Below are positions 27,291 through 36,334 of a DNA stretch of 64,000 nt, one piece after another. Within the stretch, counting starts at the first letter, position 1; each line of letters begins with the position of its first letter. This stretch comes from Caldifarciminota bacterium. GTDB taxonomy: Bacteria; Hydrothermota; UBA3073. The DNA lies in NCBI GenBank assembly GCA_023129165.1, contig JAGMCL010000056.1:1-64000 (forward strand), written 5' to 3'. The position numbers and the translations under genes were made by a program. The notes beneath the pieces were generated by a model. That model was not told the origin of the DNA, ran no database searches, and was given only the letters and a program-made list of their open reading frames with translations.

Positions 27291-27344
27291 AAAGTGAAAT
27301 ATAGCACATGGCAGGCATTGGACTTTTTTCTTGGTGAGGAAAAG

Positions 27345-28421
27345 ATGGCTAAAGAGAAAGAAATAGATATGTCAAGAAAGCAGCAACAGGTTTACGAGAA
27401 ATCACTTTCTTCAATTATCAAGAAGGTCGAAGAAAGTAAACATAAGGCAATTACTACCGTCAATAAACTGCTCATTGAACTTTACTGGTATATTGGCGAA
27501 AGTATTACAGAACTTCAGGAAAAAAGTAAATGGGGGGATGGTGTTGTTGAAAAACTCTCACAGGATTTGAGGATGCAATATCCCAATCAAAGTGGATTTT
27601 CTGTACGTAATCTCTGGAATATGAAACGATTTTATAGAACTTACCGAAGATGTGAAAAACTGCAGGCACTGCCTGCAGAAATTAGTTGGACAAATAATGT
27701 GGTTATTTTAGATAAGACCAAAACGATTGAAGAAAAAGAATTCTATCTAAAAATGTGTCTTAAAGAACGATGGTCTTCCCGGGAGTTACTACGACAGATT
27801 GATTCTGCCTACTATGAACGATTTATGTTATCACAGAAACCAGAAAAACTTATGGAAATAGAACAGAGTAAACTACCTGTGATAGCTCAAGATATTCATA
27901 AACATTTGAGAGATGAGTATGTTTTGGAATTTTTGGATTTATCAGAGACATTCTCAGAAAAGGAACTTCGTAAGGCAATTCTTGATAACCTGCGTGATTT
28001 TTTTCTGGAATTTGGCAAAAACCTATCATTTGTGGGTGAGGAATATCCTCTTGTTATAGATAATGAAGAATTTAGAGTTGATTTACTCTTTTTTCACAGA
28101 GAACTTAAATGTCTTATACCTATTGAATTAAAAATTGGTGAATTCAAACCTGAATATATAGGTAAGATGCAGTTCTATCTTGCTGCTCTCGATGAATTAA
28201 TAAAACTACCTAAGGAAAATCCATCTGTTGGTCTAATTCTATGTCGCTCCAAAAAACAAGGAATTGTCCGTTTTGCTCTAAGTAAGGCGTATAAACCTAT
28301 AAAAATATCTTCTTTTACTACAAAATTGCCCGATAAAAAACTAATTCAGCGGAGATTGGAAATGATTAAAATACCCGAAAAATTCTTAATACAAAAGGAT
28401 AACGGGAAAAAAGAAAGTTAG
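27345..28421 (+). CDS. YhcG/DUF1016 PDDEXK-family nuclease (no HNH tail)
   Basis: LLIELYWYIGESITELQEKSKWGDGVVEKLSQDL; FRVDLLFFHRELKCLIPIELKIGEFKPEYIGKMQFYL. Confidence 0.9.
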   Translation: MAKEKEIDMSRKQQQVYEKSLSSIIKKVEESKHKAITTVNKLLIELYWYIGESITELQEKSKWGDGVVEKLSQDLRMQYPNQSGFSVRNLWNMKRFYRTYRRCEKLQALPAEISWTNNVVILDKTKTIEEKEFYLKMCLKERWSSRELLRQIDSAYYERFMLSQKPEKLMEIEQSKLPVIAQDIHKHLRDEYVLEFLDLSETFSEKELRKAILDNLRDFFLEFGKNLSFVGEEYPLVIDNEEFRVDLLFFHRELKCLIPIELKIGEFKPEYIGKMQFYLAALDELIKLPKENPSVGLILCRSKKQGIVRFALSKAYKPIKISSFTTKLPDKKLIQRRLEMIKIPEKFLIQKDNGKKES

Positions 28422-28427
28422 GTTTAT

Positions 28428-28530
28428 GTCTTCAGATTTCAGTTTTTAAGGTGGGAACGGGTCTTACACCTGTTTTATGATTCATACGAATCCTGTGGAT
28501 ATGTAGATTGGAATTTTAACAAGAAAAAAA
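28428..28530 (+). repeat. Cassette-border repeat copy 2
   Basis: GTCTTCAGATTTCAGTTTTTAAGGTGGGAACGGGTCTT...ATTCATACGAATCCTGTGGATATGTAGATTGGAATTT. Confidence 0.88.
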
Positions 28531-29574
28531 ATGTTTGAACCAAAATTCTTTATTACCAACAACATAAATAATTCTCTTCTTGAGATTGAGAGGGCAAGGG
28601 GATTTCTTGATGCTGCTCAATTAAAAAAAAGTTGGATAAGAAATATGCAGGGCAAGGCTCTTATTCTTGAATCCCATGCATCAACACATATTGAAGGAAC
28701 ACGACTTACCTTATCTCAAGCAAGAAAAATACTCACCGGTAAAAAGGTCGCAGGTGTTAATCCAGATGATAGGAAAGAACTCCTTAATTACAAAGAAGCA
28801 ATCGACTTTGTCTCTAAATACTTAGGAAAAGAGGATTTCATAACTGAAAATCTTATTTGTGATATTCATAAAATCCTTGTAAAAGGAGTAAGAGGTAATT
28901 CAGCAGGACCTGGAAATTATAGGAAAGTTCAGAATTATATAATCAATTCTATATCAGGAGAAATTATATATACTCCACCTCCTCCAGAAAGAGTTTCTTC
29001 TTTAATGAAGGAATTTGTTGTTTGGTTGAATAAGAAATCTAATATTTCACCCGTGCTTAGAGCGGGAATTAACCAGTTCCAATTTGTCCATATACACCCA
29101 TTTCTTGACGGAAATGGAAGGACTGCTCGTCTTCTTTGTACGCTCATTTTATATAAGAATGGATATGATTTTAAAAGACTTTTTTCCTTTTCTGAGTTTT
29201 ATAATAAAAAAAGAAGAAAATACTATGATGCTATTCAATCAGTTAGAAAAAATAATATGGATATGACTGAATGGCTTGGGTATTTTACTGATGGATTGAA
29301 AAGTCAAATGTTAGAGGTGAAAAACAAAGGTGAAATGGTGATTAAAAAGGATATCTTATTAGATAGGGCATTAAAATTTGGACTCGGTAAAAGACAATTA
29401 AGAGGAATCAAATTCCTTATCAGGCAGGGACAGATGCAACCTGCTGAATATATGAAAATTAATCCAGATATAACCCACAGAACCGCACAGCGAGATATAA
29501 AAGAATTATTGGAAAAGGAGTTCATTATAAGGAAAGGTGCAACAAACAAATTGGTTTACTTTCTAAAGATATAA
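28531..29574 (+). CDS. Fic family protein
   Basis: FVHIHPFLDGNGRTARLLCTLILYKNGY Fic motif; N-term ESHASTHIEGTRLTL (S/TxxxExG-like); C-term wHTH. Confidence 0.95.
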   Translation: MFEPKFFITNNINNSLLEIERARGFLDAAQLKKSWIRNMQGKALILESHASTHIEGTRLTLSQARKILTGKKVAGVNPDDRKELLNYKEAIDFVSKYLGKEDFITENLICDIHKILVKGVRGNSAGPGNYRKVQNYIINSISGEIIYTPPPPERVSSLMKEFVVWLNKKSNISPVLRAGINQFQFVHIHPFLDGNGRTARLLCTLILYKNGYDFKRLFSFSEFYNKKRRKYYDAIQSVRKNNMDMTEWLGYFTDGLKSQMLEVKNKGEMVIKKDILLDRALKFGLGKRQLRGIKFLIRQGQMQPAEYMKINPDITHRTAQRDIKELLEKEFIIRKGATNKLVYFLKI

Positions 29575-29934
29575 ATTTGCGACATATCTTACGACAAACT
29601 TGCGACATATCTTACGACAGTGTGGAAAGGAGGAGACTGGGATTGGACTGAAAAATAAGAATTATTTGTGAGAAATTGGTGGTATAACGGAATAATACCT
29701 GCCTACCGGCAGGCAGGTTTGTCGATGGCGAGAAGGAAGAAAAGAGATTTAATGTGGCGTTATCAAAAAAGAGTACAGACTACAGTATAAAAGGCAATCG
29801 CCGCCTGGAAAAATCCAAACGGCGAAAGAGCTCTTTCTACCATTGGTAGATGAGACATATCAATTATACAATAAAATTTACTAAAAGTCAAGAAAAAAAT
29901 AAAAAAATATGAACCCATGATTATAAGGTGAAAT

Positions 29935-30102
29935 ATGTCAGAAGGAAAACGAGTAAGATATAGAGATTATATTATAGATTCTTGTCCATGGAAATCTAGA
30001 GGTGAAAAAGAGTGGTCACCAAAAGATAAAGATATCTCTTTGTCTCTTTGTCTCTTAAGAGTCTCTTACAAGTCACTGTTTGAGAAAATAGAAAAAAAAA
30101 TA
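29935..30102 (+). pseudogene. 5' fragment of a small ORF cut by cassette-border repeat copy 3
   Basis: MSEGKRVRYRDYIIDSCPWKSRGEKEWSPKDKDISLSLC...FEKIEKK then runs into repeat-encoded GSGLQISVFKG. Confidence 0.45.
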
Positions 30103-30255
30103 GGGTCAGGTCTTCAGATTTCAGTTTTTAAGGGAAAATTGTGTTTTAGCAGCTGTTTGACAATTCATACGAATTCTATGGATAGGTAGATTGGATATTT
30201 TTTTGTAAGCATTAAAGTTGAGCTTGAGTTATTTATTCCTATTAGGTTTTTTATG
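30103..30255 (+). repeat. Cassette-border repeat copy 3
   Basis: GGGTCAGGTCTTCAGATTTCAGTTTTTAAGG...TTGGATATTTTTTTGTAAGCATTAAAGTTGAGCTTGAGTTATTTATTCCTATTAGG. Confidence 0.88.
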
Positions 30256-30265
30256 AGAGAGAAAC

Positions 30266-31621
30266 ATGACAAAATTCATTGATAAGAAAGAATCAGAAAA
30301 CCTCGAGTTTAAAAAATCTGTCGGAGAGTGGAAAGAGATTGTAAAAACAGTTGCTGCATTCTCTAACACAAATGGTGGACGGATAATTGTTGGCGTATCA
30401 AAGTCTGGAAAGATTGTTGGAATGGAAATAGGGAAAAGTACAATTGAAGATTTAACTAATAAAATTGTAGTTAATACCGACCCAAAAGTTTATCCCAAAA
30501 TTGCAGCAGAAAAAATTGGAGAGAAAAATGTTATCGTAATAGAAGTTAATGAATCTACTGATAAACTGGTTTTGGCATTCGGTAGACCTTTCAAAAGGGT
30601 GGGCAAATCTACTATCAGGATGTCCAAAGATGAATATGAGAGAATAATTATAGAAAAGCATAAAGAAGAATTGAGATTTGACAACAGAATCTGTAAGGAA
30701 GCTTGTTGGGAAGATATTGATGATAAGAAAGTTAAGCAGTTTTTAAAAAGAGCTGAAACAGAGAGAAACTATGATATTAAACCTGGAATCGCAGTTAAAG
30801 AGGCATTGGATAGGTTAGATTTGGCTAAAAATGGAAGTTTAACAAATGCTGCTATTCTTTTATTTGCTAAAAAACCTCAGAGATTTTTTTTGCAAGCAGA
30901 AACAAGGTGTGCTCGTTTTAAAGGGACAGAGCCAGTAAAACCGTTTTTAGACATGAAAATTTTTGATGGAGATATAATTGAACAAGTAGACAAAGCTTTG
31001 TATTTTGTATTGGAACACATACCTATGAAGGTTTATCTTGTTGGAAAGGCTGAAAGAGAAGAAAAATATGAGTATCCACCAGATGCTATCAGAGAAGCAA
31101 TAGTAAATGCTATTTGTCATAGAGATTATGAGCCATCCAGTAATGTTCAGATTAGAGTTTTTGACGATAGAATAGAAGTTTGGGGCTGTGGCGCTTTACC
31201 TGAGCCTTTGATCCCAGATGATTTGAAGAAGAAACACAAATCGATTTTGAGAAATCCTTTGATAGGCAATTGTTTCTTTTTGATAAAATTTATTGAAAAA
31301 TGGGGAACAGGAACTAATGATATAATTAATATGTGTCTAGATTTTGGATTACCAGAACCTATATTTGAATATATAGCAGGAGATTTTGTTGTAACATTTA
31401 GGAAATACCACGTTTCTGAAGAAATGTTAGAAAAACTTAGCGAAAGGCAGAAGAAAATAGTAGACTATTTGAAGCAACATAAAGAGATAAACAGAAAGGA
31501 TTGTATTAACCTATTAGGTGTATCAAAAAACACTGTAATTAGAGAAATTTCTGATTTGCAACAGAGGGGAATAGTTAAAAGGATTGGAAGAGGTAAAAGT
31601 ATTCGTTATATTCTTAAATGA
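30266..31621 (+). CDS. AlbA_2 (Schlafen-like) domain, ATP-binding C-terminal, wHTH protein
   Basis: ESENLEFKKSVGEWKEIVKTVAAFSNTNGGRIIVGV; PPDAIREAIVNAICHRDY; RNPLIGNCFFLIKFIEKWGTG. Confidence 0.92.
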   Translation: MTKFIDKKESENLEFKKSVGEWKEIVKTVAAFSNTNGGRIIVGVSKSGKIVGMEIGKSTIEDLTNKIVVNTDPKVYPKIAAEKIGEKNVIVIEVNESTDKLVLAFGRPFKRVGKSTIRMSKDEYERIIIEKHKEELRFDNRICKEACWEDIDDKKVKQFLKRAETERNYDIKPGIAVKEALDRLDLAKNGSLTNAAILLFAKKPQRFFLQAETRCARFKGTEPVKPFLDMKIFDGDIIEQVDKALYFVLEHIPMKVYLVGKAEREEKYEYPPDAIREAIVNAICHRDYEPSSNVQIRVFDDRIEVWGCGALPEPLIPDDLKKKHKSILRNPLIGNCFFLIKFIEKWGTGTNDIINMCLDFGLPEPIFEYIAGDFVVTFRKYHVSEEMLEKLSERQKKIVDYLKQHKEINRKDCINLLGVSKNTVIREISDLQQRGIVKRIGRGKSIRYILK

Positions 31622-31718
31622 GACAATTGGGACGAATATGGGACGAATATGGGACGAATATAAATTTAAATGTTGTCCCATAGATCGGTTTCAAAAAGAC
31701 CAAAAACAAAAAGAATCA

Positions 31719-31850
31719 GGGTCAGGTCTTCAGATTTCAGTTTTTAAGGTGGGAACGGGTCTTAACCTCGGTGAAATAGCTCATCTTGTAGTAGATTGCT
31801 TACTATACCTTGATGAAGATGAAAATAATGTAAATAGTTGAGCCTGACCC
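31719..31850 (+). repeat. 132-bp element with terminal inverted repeat GGGTCAGG...CCTGACCC (border repeat copy 4 joined to TTGAGCCTGACCCC end)
   Basis: GGGTCAGG at 31719-31726 and CCTGACCC at 31843-31850. Confidence 0.75.
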
Positions 31851-31860
31851 CAATATTATA

Positions 31861-31940
31861 GCCCACGAAGTACACGGAATACACTAAATAAATAAAAATA
31901 GAACTTTCGTGAACTTTGTGTCTTTCGTGGGAGTGAGTTC
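31861..31940 (+). repeat. Hairpin element CCCACGAAGTACACGG...TTTCGTGGG, uninterrupted copy
   Basis: GCCCACGAAGTACACGGAATACACTAAATAAATAAAAATAGAACTTTCGTGAACTTTGTGTCTTTCGTGGGAGTGAGTTCTC. Confidence 0.88.
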
Positions 31941-32009
31941 TCAATATTACCACAGTAGGTAGTAGGCCTAAAGAGTAGAGTATGAGGCTATGCGAAAATG
32001 ATTAAAATA

Positions 32010-32139
32010 GCCCACGCATGCCTGCCGGTAGGCAGGAAGTACACCCTGATACAGTCGTTCCTCCATACGGGGCAGGCGGAATACACTAAATAAAATAGAA
32101 CTTTCGTGACCTTCGTGTCTTTCGTGGGAGAGAGTTCTC
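32010..32139 (+). repeat. Same hairpin element, copy interrupted by two GC-rich inserts
   Basis: Inserts 32017-32036 (CATGCCTGCCGGTAGGCAGG) and 32045-32077 (CCTGATACAGTCGTTCCTCCATACGGGGCAGGC). Confidence 0.88.
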
Positions 32140-32169
32140 TGTAATCTGTGGTTAATTTTTCTTTTATAT

Positions 32170-33051
32170 ATGAAGACTTATCTTGATTGTTTTCCATGTT
32201 TTCTCAGGCAGACACTTCAAACTGCTCGTGTTGCCACAAAGGATGAGGTATTAATAAGAAAGGCTCTTGATGAGGTTTGCCACATTCTTACTGAAATTTC
32301 TCTTGACGCTTCACCACCTGAGATAGGGAGAGAGGTTTATAAGACTATAAACAGGGTAATGGGCAACGAGGACTTATTTTATTACATAAAAAAGGAGCAT
32401 ACAAGGTATATGCTAAGACTTTATCATGATATAAAGAAAAGGGTAAAATCCTCTTCTGACCCTCTACTTTCAGCGATAAGGCTTGCAATAGCAGGAAATG
32501 TTATAGATTTTGGTTCCAATCCAGATTTTGATATTATTGGGATAAAAGAAGAGATAGAAAAGGCATTCGATTATCAATTCGCAATATTCGATTATGATAA
32601 ATTAAAAAGTACATTAAAGAATACAGACTATATTCTTTACCTTGCTGATAATGCAGGCGAAACGGTGATGGATAAAATATTAATAGAAGAGCTTAAAAAA
32701 CCTGTAAAGTATGCAGTGAAGGGTAAATCAATTATAAATGATGCAACAATTGAAGATGCTCAAGACGCAGGTATTCATGAGGTAGCTGAGATTATATCAA
32801 CCGGAAGTGATGCTCCTGGAACCATTCTCAAATACTGTTTGAAAGAGTTTATTAGTATCTACAGAGAAGCTAAAATAATAATATCCAAGGGGCAGGGAAA
32901 CTATGAGGTTTTATCAAAAGAAGACCGACCTATATTTTTCCTCCTAAAGGTAAAATGTCCAATAGTAGCAAGAGATTTGGGAGTCAAGAATGGGGATATA
33001 ATATTGAAAGGAACGGATAACAGACAACAGACCATAGACAAAGAACAGTAG
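32170..33051 (+). CDS. DUF89/ARMT1-like damage-control phosphatase family protein
   Basis: YLDCFPCFLRQTLQTAR; ILYLADNAGETVMDKILIEEL; IISKGQGNYEVL. Confidence 0.92.
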   Translation: MKTYLDCFPCFLRQTLQTARVATKDEVLIRKALDEVCHILTEISLDASPPEIGREVYKTINRVMGNEDLFYYIKKEHTRYMLRLYHDIKKRVKSSSDPLLSAIRLAIAGNVIDFGSNPDFDIIGIKEEIEKAFDYQFAIFDYDKLKSTLKNTDYILYLADNAGETVMDKILIEELKKPVKYAVKGKSIINDATIEDAQDAGIHEVAEIISTGSDAPGTILKYCLKEFISIYREAKIIISKGQGNYEVLSKEDRPIFFLLKVKCPIVARDLGVKNGDIILKGTDNRQQTIDKEQ

Positions 33052-33145
33052 GGCGTCCCAGTGAAATATGCTTCGCATTTCACGGGATAAATAGGGCGTC
33101 CCAGTGAAATATGCTTCGCATTTCACGGGATAAATAGGGCGTCCC
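33049..33145 (+). repeat. Tandem 43-bp repeat (2 full copies + partial third) encoding a hairpin
   Basis: TAGGGCGTCCCAGTGAAATATGCTTCGCATTTCACGGGATAAA at 33049-33091 and 33092-33134; TAGGGCGTCCC at 33135. Confidence 0.95.
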
Positions 33146-33416
33146 GATAGAATAGTTGAAACATTCCACCCCGTACATTGTTACTACAGGGCAGGCCACG
33201 ATGTAATATGAACAAAATAATTACATATGGCAAGCGGGATAAATAGGACGAGAAACGGGGAATTGAAACATTACACATGGCAAGCATAGTAAGCCCAGTA
33301 TGCTACACTACAGGACAGGTAGGGTAAACAAATAACTGATAACCAATAACAAATAACTAATAACCAATGACAAATAACTCAATGACTAAATAACTTATTT
33401 TCTGGGGGGAATTAAT

Positions 33417-34349
33417 ATGTCAATAAACAAGAGTTATATATATGGTCCTGTTCCATCAAGGAGGCTTGGGTTTTCCCTGGGATTAGACCTCGTACCGTAT
33501 AAAACCTGTTCCTATGACTGTATATACTGTCAGTTGGGTAAAACCACTAACAAAACTGTAGAAAGGAAGGAATATGTGAATAAGGATATTATACTTTCAC
33601 AGCTTGATGAAGTACTCAAGTGCGACGAACAAATCGATTACATCACATTCTCTGGTTCTGGAGAACCAACACTAAATTCATCGATCGGGGATTTAATAAA
33701 AGAGATTAAAAAGATGACACAGATAAAGGTTGCAGTACTTACCAACGGTTCTTTACTGAGTGATGGAAAGATAAGATATGAACTAAATCCTGCAGACCTT
33801 GTTGTCCCTTCCCTTGATGCTGCATTACAAACGACCTTTGAGAGAATTAATCGTTCTGATTCCTCTATTGAATTTGACAGGATGGTAAATGGATTGCTAA
33901 AATTCAGAGAAGAGTTCAAGGGATTAATCTGGCTTGAGGTGATGCTTATCAAAGGTATAAACGATACCATCAAAGAGATAGGTCTCTTCAAATCAATTAT
34001 ATCCAAGATAGTACCTGATAAAATTCACTTGAATACTGTAGTACGCCCACCAACTGAAAAGTATTGTCTACCAGTACCAGAAGATGAATTGACAAGGTTT
34101 AAGAGCTTTTTCGGTAAGAACTGTGAGATTATTGCAGAATCCAGGATAAGTTCAAAGAGACGTAAACGAAAAGATCTTGGAAATAAAATACTTGGACTCA
34201 TAGGAAGACGTCCCTGCACCCTTTCGGATATTTCTACATCTTTAAGCGTCCATCCAAACGAGGTAATAAAATACCTGGATATACTTCAAAAAGATAATAA
34301 GATAATATATGTTGAATTCGGGGAAAAAGGATATTATAAACCAGTGTAG
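33417..34349 (+). CDS. Radical SAM protein (MoaA/wyosine-like superfamily)
   Basis: YGPVPSRRLGFSLGLDLVPYKTCSYDCIYCQLG; ITFSGSGEPTLN. Confidence 0.9.
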   Translation: MSINKSYIYGPVPSRRLGFSLGLDLVPYKTCSYDCIYCQLGKTTNKTVERKEYVNKDIILSQLDEVLKCDEQIDYITFSGSGEPTLNSSIGDLIKEIKKMTQIKVAVLTNGSLLSDGKIRYELNPADLVVPSLDAALQTTFERINRSDSSIEFDRMVNGLLKFREEFKGLIWLEVMLIKGINDTIKEIGLFKSIISKIVPDKIHLNTVVRPPTEKYCLPVPEDELTRFKSFFGKNCEIIAESRISSKRRKRKDLGNKILGLIGRRPCTLSDISTSLSVHPNEVIKYLDILQKDNKIIYVEFGEKGYYKPV

Positions 34350-34755
34350 AACATATATACTTTTTATATACCTTGATACAGATAGCAACATTGTTATTGG
34401 TCAACTTGGAAGTTACCATTTTTTTAAAGGCAGCTATACATATGTGGGTTCTGGTAAGAAAAATATAAACAAAAGGATAGAAAGACACTTGAAAAAGGAG
34501 AAGAAATTTTTCTGGCATATAGATTATTTTCTACAACGCGCAGAGGTAAAAGATATATGGGTGGGCGAGAAAGAAGAGAGTGAGGTTGCAAGGATTTTAG
34601 TGACTGAACTTGAGATTCCTGTATATGGTTTTGGTTCAACAGATAAGGTGAGAGATAAATCCCATCTTTTCTTTGGTAACCCATCGAAGAAGCTTCTAAG
34701 AGATATGGGTTTTTTAAAGTTTTTTGTATGCGAGAATAAAGGACAAGATTACTGA
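34309..34755 (+). CDS. GIY-YIG (DUF123) family protein
   Basis: YLDTDSNIVIGQLGSYHFFKGSYTYVGSGKKNINKRIERHLKKEKKFFWHIDYFL. Confidence 0.85.
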   Translation: MLNSGKKDIINQCRTYILFIYLDTDSNIVIGQLGSYHFFKGSYTYVGSGKKNINKRIERHLKKEKKFFWHIDYFLQRAEVKDIWVGEKEESEVARILVTELEIPVYGFGSTDKVRDKSHLFFGNPSKKLLRDMGFLKFFVCENKGQDY

Positions 34756-34854
34756 ATAGTATTACCGAGGTAATGCCTATCCAGCCTACTGTCAGGCTGG
34801 TGGTATATTTAGATGTCGGAGGACAGGCAATCTATAGTGTCGGGACTGGGAAGT

Positions 34855-35145
34855 CCCTCCTACAATAAAAAGAAGAGATTGCTTCGCTAACACTCGCAAT
34901 GACAGATCGTGGGAAGAGATTGCTTCGCTCATTACATTTGCTCGCAATGAAAGAGGACTACTCATGTCATTGCGAGGAGACCGTCGCACTTCTTGACGGA
35001 CGACGAAGCAATCGCATATAACGATAATTGTTAACAAAGAATGAGATTGCCACGCTCATCCCCAATTCCAGAAGGACAGGGGGATTCACTCGCAATGACA
35101 TCTTCTATCCTGTCAAGGCAAACAAAAGTTGAAATAATCGCATGT
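34855..35145. repeat. Dense cluster of REP-like GATTGCTTCGCT..CGCAATGACA repeats in both orientations
   Basis: At least five CGCAATGA / TCATTGCGAG words within 290 bp. Confidence 0.82.
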
Positions 35146-35158
35146 TGAAGGGGAAATA

Positions 35159-36289
35159 ATGTTAATTACATTTCAAATATTAATTCTCACTTGTTTAATT
35201 TGTTTGTTATTAAATTTAGTATACAATTTAAAGACAATGGAAAAACCTGCAAATTTTAAGATTGAAGATAAAGATTATCCTCTAATCTCTGTATTAGTTC
35301 CGGCTAGAAATGAAGAGAGAAAGATAAAAGATTGTATTTTATCCCTTCTTAAACAGGATTATCCGAATCTGGAGATTATTGTACTCGATGATAACTCAAA
35401 AGATAGAACATATGAGATAGTAAAAGAGATTTCAAAGGCTAATAAAAAATTAAAAGTTTTAAAAGGAAAGGTACTCCCTGAGCACTGGACAGGTAAGAAT
35501 TGGGCATGTTACCAGCTTTTTCAGGCATCTAAAGGAGAATGGCTTGCTTTTACTGATGCAGATACAATTCATAAACCGAATTCCATTTCTTCAGCTCATA
35601 GAGTAGCCATAAAAAATGATTCTCAGTTTGTTACATATATCCCGGGTTTAATTACGAAAAAACTGTCAGAGGGATTAATTTTGCCAATCATGCACTTTTC
35701 ATTTCTGTGTTTGTTTCCATTAGGATTAATAAACAGGTTAAAAGACCCAAGGATATCCCTGGGAATAGGTCCCTTTATGTTTTTCAGAAAAGATTTTTAT
35801 TATAAAATTGGTGGTCATAAATACATTAAGAATGAGATTGTGGATGATATTATATTAGCCAGGAATGTTAAAAAGAGTATGGGAAAAATTTCAATTGTAG
35901 ATGGTTCTGATACTTTAGAGGTTAGATTTTATAGAGGATTTAAAGAGATATGGAAAGGTTTTTCGAAAAATGCATATGGTGTGTTTGAAAATTCCCCCTT
36001 TAGAGTTTTAATCACTATTACAGTAAATTACTTTCTATTTATATATCCGTATTTCTTATTTATAAAATCATTGAATACCAAAAATTTTATTTCTATATCA
36101 GCCTTCCAAGTGACGATTATTTCAGCAATGAAAATCTTATTAGCCATAAGATTTAATACAAGCATATTTTTAGGGCTATTACATCCTTTGTCGTGTATAA
36201 TATTTCTTTTAATTCTTATAAATTCGTTTAGACTCTGGGTAGTAGAAAAGGGAGTAGAGTGGAAGGATAGATATTATCCCATAGAATAA
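35159..36289 (+). CDS. Membrane-associated family 2 glycosyltransferase
   Basis: ISVLVPARNEERKIKDCILSLLKQDYPNLEIIVLDDNSKDRT; WLAFTDADTIHK; TM segments. Confidence 0.93.
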   Translation: MLITFQILILTCLICLLLNLVYNLKTMEKPANFKIEDKDYPLISVLVPARNEERKIKDCILSLLKQDYPNLEIIVLDDNSKDRTYEIVKEISKANKKLKVLKGKVLPEHWTGKNWACYQLFQASKGEWLAFTDADTIHKPNSISSAHRVAIKNDSQFVTYIPGLITKKLSEGLILPIMHFSFLCLFPLGLINRLKDPRISLGIGPFMFFRKDFYYKIGGHKYIKNEIVDDIILARNVKKSMGKISIVDGSDTLEVRFYRGFKEIWKGFSKNAYGVFENSPFRVLITITVNYFLFIYPYFLFIKSLNTKNFISISAFQVTIISAMKILLAIRFNTSIFLGLLHPLSCIIFLLILINSFRLWVVEKGVEWKDRYYPIE

Positions 36290-36334
36290 TAACTAATAAT
36301 TTAGTGTTGGATCTTTTATAATTACATAAAATTA

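Noticed and set aside
31584-31841. ORF overlapping the AlbA_2 gene end and the border repeat
   Set aside because: It is repeat sequence translated in frame (GSGLQISVFK) and has no independent coding support.
33049-33145. Possible mini-CRISPR (43-bp repeats)
   Set aside because: The units are contiguous tandem repeats with no spacers.
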